The translations under genes were made by a program, and so were the position numbers. Shown piece by piece: positions 1 through 5,026 of a stretch of DNA of 5,026 nt. The notes below the pieces were generated by a model, which searched no databases, was not told the origin of the DNA, and saw nothing but the letters and a program-made list of their open reading frames with translations. Location of the stretch: contig PKVB01000036.1 of NCBI GenBank assembly GCA_003131365.1, positions 38,948 through 43,973 on the forward strand. Reading direction: 5' to 3'. Each line of letters opens with the position of its first letter. Within the stretch, counting starts at the first letter, position 1. The DNA is from Gemmatimonadota bacterium (GTDB lineage: Bacteria > Gemmatimonadota > Gemmatimonadetes > Gemmatimonadales > Gemmatimonadaceae).

Positions 1-1274
1 TCGTGCCTCTCCTTGAACGTAAGGCCGTACAACTTGTTCGCGGCGTAGAAAACGCCGTTCTGCAGCACGTTGTTCAGCTCGAAGTACGGCATGATCTGCG
101 ATTCATCCAGATCGTATTTGGCCTTCCTCACCTGCTCTGAGTAGTACTGCCAGTCCCACGGCTGCAGCTTGAAGCCTCCGCCCTGGGCGTCGATCAACTT
201 CTGCATGTCGGTTGCTTCCACGCGCGCTCTCGCAGTGGCTGGAGGAGCAAGATCTGTAAGTAGCTTGATCGCGTTCTCCGGAGTCTTGGCCCCCTGAGTC
301 GCCAGGGCGTACGCCGCCCAGGTCGGATAGCCGAGCAGCTGCGCCCGCTCCGCGCGCAGCTCCGCCATGCGACGAATGGTGCCCTTCGTGTCGTTGCTAT
401 CGCCGCGCGAAGTGCGGAGCGTCGATTGCTCGAACAGCTTCTGACGAACAGCGCGGTTCTTGAGCTCCGCCTGCGCCGGCTGCTGGGTGGTGTTGCGAAG
501 CGGAAGAACCCACTTGCCCGCAAGTCCACGCCCCTTCGCCGCCTCGGCCGCCGTGTTGATCTCGGCGGCGGTGAGTCCGTCGAGCTGCGAAACGTTATCG
601 ACGACGAGCGCTCCTACCTTGGTTCCCGCGAGGAGCTTGTTGGAAAAATCGGTGGAGAGCTTCGACAGCTCCTGGTTGATCGCGCGCATGCGGACCTTGT
701 CCGCCTCGGAGAGCTGCGCGCCCGCGCGCACGAAGTCACGGTTGTAGCGCTCGACCAAAGCCTTCTGCTCGCTCGAGAGACTGCCCGACTCCCGCTGGTC
801 GTATACGCTCTTCACTCTGCGATACAGCTGATCGTTGAGGTAGATCGCATCGTTGTGCGCCGCGAGCTTGGGCGCCTCGACTTCCTGCACCTTCTGCAGC
901 GTGTCATTGGTATTGGCTCCGATGACGCCGAAGAACGCTTTCGACACGCGCGTGAGTAGCGCACCCGATTTCTCCATCGCCACAATGGTGTTGTCGAACG
1001 TCGGCGCCTCGGTCTGCTTCGCGATCGCATCGATCTCGGCCAGCTGCTGCCGCATTCCCTCTTCGAGAGCGGGCTGGTAATGCTCGTTGCGGATCAGGTC
1101 GAATCGAGGCGCATGATACGGTAGCGTGCTCTCGACGAAGAACGGATTGCTCCCCACGGCTGCGGGCGCGGAAGAGATTCGCGATCTAATAGCCGCCGGC
1201 ACGCACGCGCTCTCCAGGCCCACGACAGATAGCAGAGCCCAGAGGGCAAGACGATGTCTAATGAGGTGTTTCAT
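1..1274 (-). CDS. dcp: Exported M3-family peptidyl-dipeptidase (Dcp-type), N-terminal part
   Basis: Zinc metallopeptidase of the M3A (thimet oligopeptidase/Dcp) family, which removes C-terminal dipeptides from short peptides. Reading from ATG at 1274 down to base 3 gives 424 codons, open at the window edge. Family members are about 680-720 aa, so roughly 60% is present and the HEXXH zinc motif is not in view. Recognition rests on the N-terminal block with STLPYHAPRFD and EHYQPALEEGM (residues 49-74), the RAERAQLLGYPTWAAY block (307-322) and the Dcp signature WDWQYYSEQVRKAKYDLDE followed by PYFELNNVLQNGVF (373-409). Residues 1-23 form a basic then hydrophobic export signal. Cys24 follows LESA, which is only a poor lipobox, so either a lipoprotein or a signal-peptidase-I substrate is possible; location is probably periplasmic. 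No good Shine-Dalgarno lies before the ATG, but the signal peptide begins there. Divergent from the barrel gene at 1465. The family call is firm; the exact start is less so. Confidence 0.95.
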   Translation of the reverse strand, partial: MKHLIRHRLALWALLSVVGLESACVPAAIRSRISSAPAAVGSNPFFVESTLPYHAPRFDLIRNEHYQPALEEGMRQQLAEIDAIAKQTEAPTFDNTIVAMEKSGALLTRVSKAFFGVIGANTNDTLQKVQEVEAPKLAAHNDAIYLNDQLYRRVKSVYDQRESGSLSSEQKALVERYNRDFVRAGAQLSEADKVRMRAINQELSKLSTDFSNKLLAGTKVGALVVDNVSQLDGLTAAEINTAAEAAKGRGLAGKWVLPLRNTTQQPAQAELKNRAVRQKLFEQSTLRTSRGDSNDTKGTIRRMAELRAERAQLLGYPTWAAYALATQGAKTPENAIKLLTDLAPPATARARVEATDMQKLIDAQGGGFKLQPWDWQYYSEQVRKAKYDLDESQIMPYFELNNVLQNGVFYAANKLYGLTFKERH

Positions 1275-1425
1275 CGAAGTACCGGAAAGGAAGATGTCGC
1301 TCGTAACGGAAGAAGATTGCGCAGTCTCGAAAGTTGTCGTTGCGGTACGGCGGATTCCAGAGGGCAGGGTTCGTTGGATCGCTGGCCGGAGCCTGGAGGG
1401 TCGGCCCACCATGACTTCGTATTCT

Positions 1426-1453
1426 GTTCCAACGTATTCGTTCCAACGTATTC
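1426..1453. repeat. Two perfect 14-bp tandem repeats beside a promoter
   Basis: The unit GTTCCAACGTATTC occurs at 1426-1439 and again at 1440-1453 with no mismatch and no spacer. A partial third copy, CGTATTC, lies just upstream at 1418-1424, one base out of phase. The array ends on the base before the TATAGT box at 1454, so it covers the place where a -35 element would be; no TTGACA-like hexamer is present there. This fits a direct-repeat site for an activator, or a simple local duplication. The regulator is unknown. Confidence 0.75.
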
Positions 1454-1464
1454 TATAGTAGACC
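1454..1464 (+). promoter_or_regulatory. Candidate -10 box for leaderless transcription of the barrel gene
   Basis: TATAGT at 1454-1459 matches the -10 consensus at five of six positions. It is separated from the ATG at 1465 by only five bases, so transcription would begin at or within a base or two of the start codon. An in-frame TAG at 1459-1461 rules out an upstream start in this frame, and the signal peptide begins at this ATG. There is no purine-rich ribosome-binding site in 1440-1464. Together these favour a leaderless mRNA. This is inferred from sequence only. Confidence 0.55.
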
Positions 1465-2355
1465 ATGTACCCGACTTCTTTCCTCAATGCCTGCGCGTTC
1501 GCACTGGCCCTCCTCGCGATTCCCCTGGACCTCGGTGCCCAGGTAGTCGCGAAAAATCCTGTCGCACCCGCTGAATCCACCAAGGATTCGACAGCCCGAG
1601 ATCCGCACGCGGTTCAACCGGAGCGGCCGACGGTCGCAACCCACGCCGGAACCGTGGCGCGGGGGTTTCTGGAGCTGGAGGAAGGGGGCGAATGGGACAA
1701 GGCCTCGGATGGAACTCGAACATTCCTTGCGCCCACGAATCTCAAAATCGGCCTCGGCTCACGGACGCAGCTGAATCTTCTCCTCAACATCATATCGGAC
1801 CGCGCACTCGGGGGCGGTTTTTTCGCGGCGGGCGATATCACGGTTGGAGTCAAGTTCCGCATTGCCGACGATGCCCCCATACTCGGAGACTTAGCCCTTC
1901 TGCCGGCGATCAAGCTGCCGACAGCATCACAGAGCGGAGCCGGCACCGGAACCACGGATTTTTCGCTGCTGCTGATCTCGAGCCATCAGCTGGGGCCGGT
2001 CGCGATGGATCTGAACATCGGTCAGACGCGGAGAGGCGGGGACGGAACATCGACGCCGAAGAGGGCCAGTGTCTGGACCGCGTCGTTCGGATTCCCGGTG
2101 AGCGGCCCACTCGGAGCAGCCGTCGAGTTGTTTGGCTATCCGCGCACCACCGGGCCAGTCGGCGCCAAAGGAATCGCCGCTTTGCTCATCGGTCCGACTT
2201 ACCTCGTACGCGAGTGGCTCGCACTCGATGCCGGCATCATCGCGCCGCTAACAGGGCCTCAGCCCAAGGCAGCCTACACGGGGTTTGTCTGGAACTTCGG
2301 CTGCGTCGTGCCGGGAAGGTTTTGCCGCAGGCAGTCTTCTTTTTCTTTTAGGTAG
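1465..2355 (+). CDS. Outer-membrane beta-barrel protein, MetA-pathway/transporter-like
   Basis: A 296-aa secreted protein resembling the 'putative MetA-pathway of phenol degradation' outer-membrane family, whose members are probably channels with poorly known substrates. Residues 1-25 form a signal peptide with likely cleavage after LGA; the n-region unusually has no Lys or Arg. Residues 26-60 are a polar linker. From about 62 onward there are alternating beta strands typical of the family: GFLELEEGGEW (67-77), FLAPTNLKIGLGSRTQLNLLLN (87-108), PAIKLPTAS (147-155) and GTGTTDFSLLL (160-170). The barrel appears to close with YTGFVWNFG ending at residue 279. Seventeen further residues, Cys-containing and basic, follow before the TAG; this tail is atypical because barrel proteins usually end in the last strand. 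The start at 1465 is fixed by an in-frame stop at 1459-1461. The gene converges on and overlaps the minus-strand gene ending at 2348 by 8 bp. The fold is fairly certain, the substrate unknown. Confidence 0.85.
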   Translation: MYPTSFLNACAFALALLAIPLDLGAQVVAKNPVAPAESTKDSTARDPHAVQPERPTVATHAGTVARGFLELEEGGEWDKASDGTRTFLAPTNLKIGLGSRTQLNLLLNIISDRALGGGFFAAGDITVGVKFRIADDAPILGDLALLPAIKLPTASQSGAGTGTTDFSLLLISSHQLGPVAMDLNIGQTRRGGDGTSTPKRASVWTASFGFPVSGPLGAAVELFGYPRTTGPVGAKGIAALLIGPTYLVREWLALDAGIIAPLTGPQPKAAYTGFVWNFGCVVPGRFCRRQSSFSFR

Positions 2356-2716
2356 TAGTTATCTGGGGGTCGTCCCCGATCTCGAGAGAGTACCCCTTCC
2401 ACGGGCGTCGTCCAGCCAGCCGGGTCCCCGTGTAGTACTCGTCGATGACGGTACTCACGACCATATCGGAAATCTTCCTTCTCTCCGATAAGTCGACGCT
2501 CGAATCGGTGTCCGCCGCAACCGTCATATGCGACAGCCCGCACAGATTCTTGATCGTGACGATCACACTTTCCGGCGGCCGCCCTTCCTTCTTGAGATTG
2601 CGCACGAGAACACGAACCGTGGCATTCAGGTCTTCGGGCGACGCGGCACCTTCGATCGCGCGGTCGAACGCACTGCGGACGTCGTCTTCCATTTTATTTG
2701 GCATTTCGAGTCTCAT
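2348..2716 (-). CDS. Unrecognised 122-aa soluble protein
   Basis: I cannot assign a function. The product has no signal peptide or membrane segment and is rich in charged residues. Two helical stretches stand out: residues 10-60, containing DLNATVRVLVRNLKKEGRPPESVIVTIKNL, and residues 78-95, RRKISDMVVSTVIDEYYTG. The first resembles a pattern I recall in small uncharacterised proteins of Gemmatimonadota-like genomes, where a helix is followed by a G-x-PPE turn and a second helix; this is impression, not a search result. The C-terminus ends GDDPQITTT. ATG at 2716 is preceded by GAAGAT, a weak ribosome-binding site; in-frame ATGs at 2704 and 2692 are alternatives. The gene overlaps the barrel gene tail to tail by 8 bp. 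Amino-acid composition and uninterrupted length favour a real gene over an antisense shadow. Confidence 0.65.
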   Translation of the reverse strand: MRLEMPNKMEDDVRSAFDRAIEGAASPEDLNATVRVLVRNLKKEGRPPESVIVTIKNLCGLSHMTVAADTDSSVDLSERRKISDMVVSTVIDEYYTGTRLAGRRPWKGYSLEIGDDPQITTT

Positions 2717-2935
2717 GTGATCTTCAGTCGAGAAATCGCTACTGCTCTCGGGTGCTCATCGGACGACAAACCGCTTTGGATCTCCGCGCGAGGCATGCGT
2801 GACTCAATGTTTGACGCCCCGAATCGTCGTTCGTTAAACGCGGACCCTGGAGACGCTGAGCTCTCGCCCGAACTCCGCGCTGAATTCGCGAATTACTGTC
2901 GAGCATGAACACTGCGTCCGCGGGCACTCGACGAA
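2717..2935. other. Intergenic stretch without a convincing gene
   Basis: About 220 bp between the minus-strand 122-aa gene and the minus-strand lipoprotein gene. Short open frames on both strands have no recognisable product, start signal or domain. It contains a perfect 12-bp palindrome AATTCGCGAATT at 2883-2894 and the first copy of the 43-bp tandem duplication. No clear hairpin-plus-T-run terminator was seen for the lipoprotein gene. Confidence 0.5.
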
Positions 2936-2975
2936 TTACTGTCGAGCGTAAACGCTGAGTCCGCGATCGCTCGAC
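2890..2975. repeat. 43-bp tandem duplication of a gene 3' end
   Basis: Copies 2890-2932 and 2933-2975 are directly adjacent with a 43-bp period and match at 36 of 43 positions; the first 15 bases, GAATTACTGTCGAGC, are identical. The right-hand copy holds the last codons and TAA of the lipoprotein gene (SSDRGLSVYARQ-stop). The left-hand copy, read on the same strand, encodes SSARGRSVHARQ-stop after the real stop, so it is a relic of the same gene end. Each copy is bounded by GTCGAG and CTCGAC, which form inverted repeats within and between copies. Confidence 0.85.
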
Positions 2976-3364
2976 CTTATGCTGAGCGTGTCCCCGCTCT
3001 GCGTCGCACCAACTGCTCCGATGATGAGATCACCATTCGTCGTGTTCCAGTAGCCGAGGTTGTAGACGGTGTCGGCGGTGGCGGGAGGAATGTTCCCGGT
3101 GAAAAATCTCTCGACCGTGAACATCGCGTACGTGTGATTGGCGCGAAGCACAATGTCCTCGCTGGCTATCTGCTGGTTGTAGTGCGCCGATATGATCACG
3201 GCGGGGATCGCAACACCATTCACACCGACCAGTTGCCAGATCCCTGCTGGTCCCGCAGCCGACGGAACCGTGGGAGCGGTGCTGCATCCGAGTCCCACAA
3301 GCAAACACGAGCTCAACCATCCCAGCTGCTTCACGGTGCGCTGCAAAGACTGAGATCCCGTCAT
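2936..3364 (-). CDS. Small lipocalin-like lipoprotein
   Basis: A 142-aa predicted lipoprotein. Residues 1-26 carry basic residues at 9 and 12 and a hydrophobic stretch ending VGLG before Cys27; this fits the permissive lipobox rule, although position -3 is Gly rather than Leu. Cys20, after LSS, is a second candidate but leaves a very short hydrophobic core. After a Ser/Pro/Ala linker comes GIWQLVGVNGVAIPAVI (41-57), the usual opening of small lipocalin-like lipoproteins with a G-x-W strand and a VNG turn. Alternating strands follow, including EDIVLRANHTYAMFTVERFF (69-88), YNLGYWNTTNGDLIIG (101-116) and SGDTLSIRSSDRGLSVYAR (123-141). It probably forms an eight-strand barrel anchored in a membrane; no ligand can be inferred. 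Its 3' end is duplicated in tandem just downstream. There is no strong ribosome-binding site at the ATG. Transcribed divergently from the kdpE cluster. Confidence 0.8.
   Translation of the reverse strand: MTGSQSLQRTVKQLGWLSSCLLVGLGCSTAPTVPSAAGPAGIWQLVGVNGVAIPAVIISAHYNQQIASEDIVLRANHTYAMFTVERFFTGNIPPATADTVYNLGYWNTTNGDLIIGAVGATQSGDTLSIRSSDRGLSVYARQ
2941..2975. repeat. Inverted repeat (8-bp arms) at the lipoprotein gene 3' end
   Basis: GTCGAGCG at 2941-2948 is the exact reverse complement of CGCTCGAC at 2968-2975, leaving a 19-nt loop. A second, overlapping inverted repeat pairs CTCGAC at 2927-2932 with GTCGAG at 2941-2946 around an 8-nt loop that contains the TAA stop. No T-run follows on the minus strand, so a rho-independent terminator is not supported. 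The hairpins may simply reflect the repeat structure. Confidence 0.5.
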
Positions 3365-3416
3365 TCAGTTGGCTCGTGCGCCTGTAGGAACTCGGATCAG
3401 CCTCCCCTCACGTACC

Positions 3417-3425
3417 AGTGTAGCA
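3417..3425 (-). promoter_or_regulatory. Candidate extended -10 promoter for the lipoprotein gene
   Basis: On the minus strand the sequence reads TGCTACACT, a TGn extension followed by TACACT, which matches the -10 consensus at four of six positions. It would start transcription near 3410 and give a leader of about 45 nt before the ATG at 3364. No good -35 hexamer is present at 16-18 bp, as is common for extended -10 promoters. It lies in the divergent region of about 175 bp (3365-3539) shared with the kdpE cluster, which otherwise holds nothing I can identify. Confidence 0.4.
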
Positions 3426-3539
3426 CCCGTGCAGAATTGGACGAGTGGGGAGACGCGATCTTAGCGGTTTCTTAATGCCGAGGCGCGAATTCCATCCCTA
3501 CCTTAACACTCATACGATCGGCTTCCCTAGAGTGTTGAC

Positions 3540-3698
3540 GTGGATACTTCGCTCGTCCTCCGCACCACCAGCATTGCCGAACGCGCGAACGACTTCTACA
3601 GTTCATCTGTCACTCTCGGACTGCCTGGATGCTCGTTGGCGCCAATCGCCTTCAACCTCGGAATGACGCTCAACCTGCCGCCGGAAACGGCTTTATGA
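3540..3698 (+). pseudogene. 52-codon VOC (glyoxalase-fold)-like fragment overlapping kdpE
   Basis: Opening with GTG at 3540 (the frame is open only from the TAG at 3528-3530), this frame encodes 52 residues ending in TGA at 3696-3698. Residues 4-27 resemble the start of a vicinal-oxygen-chelate module: a first strand SLVLRTT, a helix IAERANDFYSS matching the common ER-A-x-x-FY pattern, then LGLPG. A further strand pair, IAFNLG and MTLNLPP, matches the usual F-x-G-x-x-L-x-L continuation. The metal-binding His often found in the first strand is absent. Complete VOC proteins are about 120 aa or more, so this is half a module at most. It stops exactly where kdpE begins, sharing ATGA. It could be a truncated relic, a small translated leader coupled to kdpE, or chance; about 69% of its codons end in G or C, compatible with real or formerly real coding. 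Typed as pseudogene because it is shorter than any complete VOC protein. Confidence 0.4.
3683..3687 (+). promoter_or_regulatory. Ribosome-binding site deciding the kdpE start
   Basis: GGAAA lies seven bases before the ATG at 3695. An earlier in-frame ATG at 3629 has no comparable site and would add 22 residues with no counterpart in response regulators, so 3695 is the better start. Confidence 0.5.
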
Positions 3699-4396
3699 GC
3701 GTCACGACTGAGCATTATCGACTGCTCGTCATCGAAGACGAAGTGGATATCAGGCGTGCTGTGAGCGCCGCGCTTCGCGATCATCACCCGGCCATCATCG
3801 AAGCGTCCACCGGAGCGGCCGGTGTCGGCGCGGTCGACAGCTCGCGCCCTGACCTGATCATTCTGGATCTCGGGCTTCCAGACATCGATGGAATCGATGT
3901 GTGCAAGCGCATCAGGGCGACTACGGCGGCGCCCATCATCGTGCTGACCGCGCGGCACGGCGAATCGGACACCGTCGCGCTGCTCAACGCCGGTGCGGAC
4001 GATTACATCACCAAGCCGTTCTCGACCCAGGAGCTCGCTGCACGCGTCTCGGCGCAGCTGCGCCGATCGCGCGCACCACGCTCGCGGTACGGCGTGATCC
4101 TGGCCGACGGACTGTCGATCGACCTTCACCGCCGCCAGGCGTCGCGCGACGACGTCGTGATACGTCTCACGCCAATAGAGTGGGAGCTGCTGTCAGTGCT
4201 CGTTTCCGATCCGGGCCGGGTGTTCACACACCAACAGATCTTCGCGGCGGTCTGGAAGCGCTCATTCGGTGACGCGCGACTATACCTGCGCGTTCACGTG
4301 ACCAACCTTCGCCGCAAGATCGAGCTGAATCCCGCCGATCCGCGGCTCGTTATCACCGAACCGGGTGTCGGCTATCGCTTCATTCTGACGCCGTGA
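3695..4396 (+). CDS. kdpE: KdpE-type OmpR-family response regulator
   Basis: A 233-aa cytoplasmic DNA-binding regulator activated by phosphotransfer from a histidine kinase, here most likely the adjacent KdpD-like protein. Residues 7-120 are the receiver domain: acidic pocket Glu14 and Asp15 in LLVIEDE, phospho-acceptor Asp58 in DLIILDLGLPD, conserved Thr85 in VLTAR and Lys107 in ITKPF. Residues about 134-232 are the winged-helix output domain, with RLTPIEWELLSVLV (157-170), the recognition-helix segment YLRVHVTNLRRKIE (197-210) and the closing ITEPGVGYRF (220-229), which is the pattern typical of KdpE. Length is normal for the family and all phosphorylation residues are intact. It overlaps the upstream VOC-like frame by ATGA and the kinase gene by GTGA, so translation of the three frames is probably coupled. 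Classical KdpE activates kdpFABC, the high-affinity potassium pump, but those genes are not in this window, so its target here is unproven. Confidence 0.93.
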   Translation: MSVTTEHYRLLVIEDEVDIRRAVSAALRDHHPAIIEASTGAAGVGAVDSSRPDLIILDLGLPDIDGIDVCKRIRATTAAPIIVLTARHGESDTVALLNAGADDYITKPFSTQELAARVSAQLRRSRAPRSRYGVILADGLSIDLHRRQASRDDVVIRLTPIEWELLSVLVSDPGRVFTHQQIFAAVWKRSFGDARLYLRVHVTNLRRKIELNPADPRLVITEPGVGYRFILTP

Positions 4397-5026
4397 CGTC
4401 GAGGACGGTCAGGTACACCGACTGGGCCCTCTGGCTCGTCATTCTGGTCCTGTCGACGTTCGTCATGCGAGGCGCGAGGCCAAACATCGAGCAAGCCCAC
4501 GCCGCGTTCGTGTATATCCTCATCGTGCTCGGCGCCACCGCTGGTGGCGAGCGATGGCTAGGAATCTTCGTCGCCTTCCTCGGCTTCTTCGCGATCAATT
4601 ATTTCTTCCAGCCGCCATTCGACACGCTCACCGTAAATGAGCCGCTCGATGTGCTGGCGTTGATTTCGTATTTGTCTACCGCGCTCGTGGCGAATTACCT
4701 GCTCGCGAGGGCGCGCGCAGAGGCCGAGCGCGCGCGCAGGCACGCCGAGGAGATCGAGGCACTGTCAGCGGAGGTGCGGCATGCCGAAGCGCTGAGAGAA
4801 GCGAGCCGTCTCAAGGACATTCTGCTGGCGTCGGTGTCACACGATCTGAGGACGCCGCTGACGGCGATACGCGCGCTGGCGCAGGACATTGCGGCCGATG
4901 GCTCCAACGCGCACGGACACGCCGAGATCATCGTCGGGCAAGCGGACAGGCTCGGCAAGATGGTGGCTGACGTGCTCGATCTCTCGCGACTCAAGGCCGG
5001 CGCGTTCACGATGAACGCGGAGGGGT
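4393..5026 (+). CDS. KdpD-like sensor histidine kinase lacking KdpD/USP input domains, partial
   Basis: Reading from GTG at 4393, which overlaps the kdpE stop (GTGA), gives 211 codons open at the right edge. There are four hydrophobic segments at about residues 11-25, 37-52, 55-72 and 86-104. They form a DUF4118-type KdpD membrane domain, with the family-like NYFFQPPFDTLTV before the last helix. A charged, Ala/Glu/Arg-rich coiled coil (105-140) leads to a HisKA domain with the H-box SVSHDLRTPL and phospho-accepting His150; helix two ends in VLDLSRLKAG (194-203). The ATP-binding domain lies outside the window. Classical KdpD is near 900 aa and carries about 400 residues of KdpD and USP domains before the membrane helices; these are missing, since kdpE lies directly upstream. 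This may be a reduced KdpD or a paralogous DUF4118 kinase, so I give no symbol. An ATG at residue 25 is possible as a start but would remove the first helix. Confidence 0.88.
   Translation, partial: MTSRTVRYTDWALWLVILVLSTFVMRGARPNIEQAHAAFVYILIVLGATAGGERWLGIFVAFLGFFAINYFFQPPFDTLTVNEPLDVLALISYLSTALVANYLLARARAEAERARRHAEEIEALSAEVRHAEALREASRLKDILLASVSHDLRTPLTAIRALAQDIAADGSNAHGHAEIIVGQADRLGKMVADVLDLSRLKAGAFTMNAEG

Noticed and set aside
426..959. Long plus-strand open frame of 177 codons
   Set aside because: It lies wholly antisense to the Dcp-type peptidase frame, has no recognisable domain, and its Leu/Arg/Glu-rich composition is typical of a shadow of high-GC coding sequence.
1258..1446. Minus-strand open frame of 62 codons in the divergent intergenic region
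   Set aside because: It overlaps the promoter repeats and the dcp start in another frame and has no recognisable product.
1426..1453. Insertion-sequence or attachment-site footprint
   Set aside because: The 14-bp repeats are tandem with nothing between them and there is no transposase or integrase nearby.
2301..2349. Possible rho-independent terminator at the end of the barrel gene
   Set aside because: CTGCG (2301-2305) can pair with CGCAG (2326-2330) before a T/C-rich run, but the stem is only five pairs with a 20-nt loop and lies inside the coding sequence. Too weak to call.
2739..2927. Minus-strand open frame of 62 codons between the 122-aa gene and the lipoprotein gene
   Set aside because: No ribosome-binding site, no domain, Arg-rich low-information product, and its start lies within the duplicated repeat. 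Not enough to call a gene.
2890..2975. CRISPR-like array
   Set aside because: The two copies are directly adjacent with no spacers and are explained by duplication of a coding 3' end.
3535..3540. TTGACG as a -35 element for kdpE
   Set aside because: No -10-like hexamer occurs at 16-18 bp downstream, and it overlaps the likely GTG start of the VOC-like frame.
3596..4129. Minus-strand open frame of 177 codons opposite kdpE
   Set aside because: Antisense to the conserved receiver domain, with no domain of its own and Arg/Asp-rich shadow composition.

Overview
The window looks like chromosomal DNA of a high-GC diderm bacterium. The mix of genes (an exported M3 oligopeptidase, a MetA-pathway-type outer-membrane barrel, a small lipocalin-like lipoprotein and a KdpE/KdpD-like two-component pair), together with G/C-rich codon use and few classical Shine-Dalgarno sites, would fit Gemmatimonadota. 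That assignment is inference from style, not from a marker gene.

Layout. (1) 1-1274, minus strand: the N-terminal 424 codons of a Dcp-type M3 peptidyl-dipeptidase with an export signal. Its catalytic half lies beyond the left edge. (2) 1275-1464: a divergent intergenic region with two perfect 14-bp tandem repeats directly against a TATAGT box that sits 5 nt before the next start codon, a leaderless arrangement. (3) 1465-2355, plus: a secreted outer-membrane beta-barrel protein with an unusual C-terminal tail. (4) 2348-2716, minus: an unrecognised 122-aa protein, overlapping the barrel gene tail to tail by 8 bp. (5) 2717-2935: no convincing gene. It contains most of a 43-bp tandem duplication that copies the 3' end of the neighbouring lipoprotein gene, stop codon included. 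(6) 2936-3364, minus: a 142-aa lipocalin-like lipoprotein with an extended -10 promoter candidate upstream. (7) 3540-5026, plus: a tightly overlapping chain made of a 52-codon reading frame resembling the first half of a VOC (glyoxalase-fold) module, then kdpE, then a KdpD-like histidine kinase that starts directly at its four-helix membrane domain and runs off the right edge.

The only clear functional unit is the overlapping VOC-fragment/kdpE/kdpD-like chain, a two-component system. The kinase lacks the cytoplasmic KdpD and USP input domains of classical KdpD. No kdpFABC potassium-pump genes are in the window, so a link to potassium is by family only. I see no tRNA, rRNA, CRISPR array, insertion sequence or phage gene, and no clearly new multi-gene system. 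The most unusual items are the VOC fragment welded to kdpE, the reduced KdpD, the duplicated gene end, and the leaderless promoter with abutting repeats.
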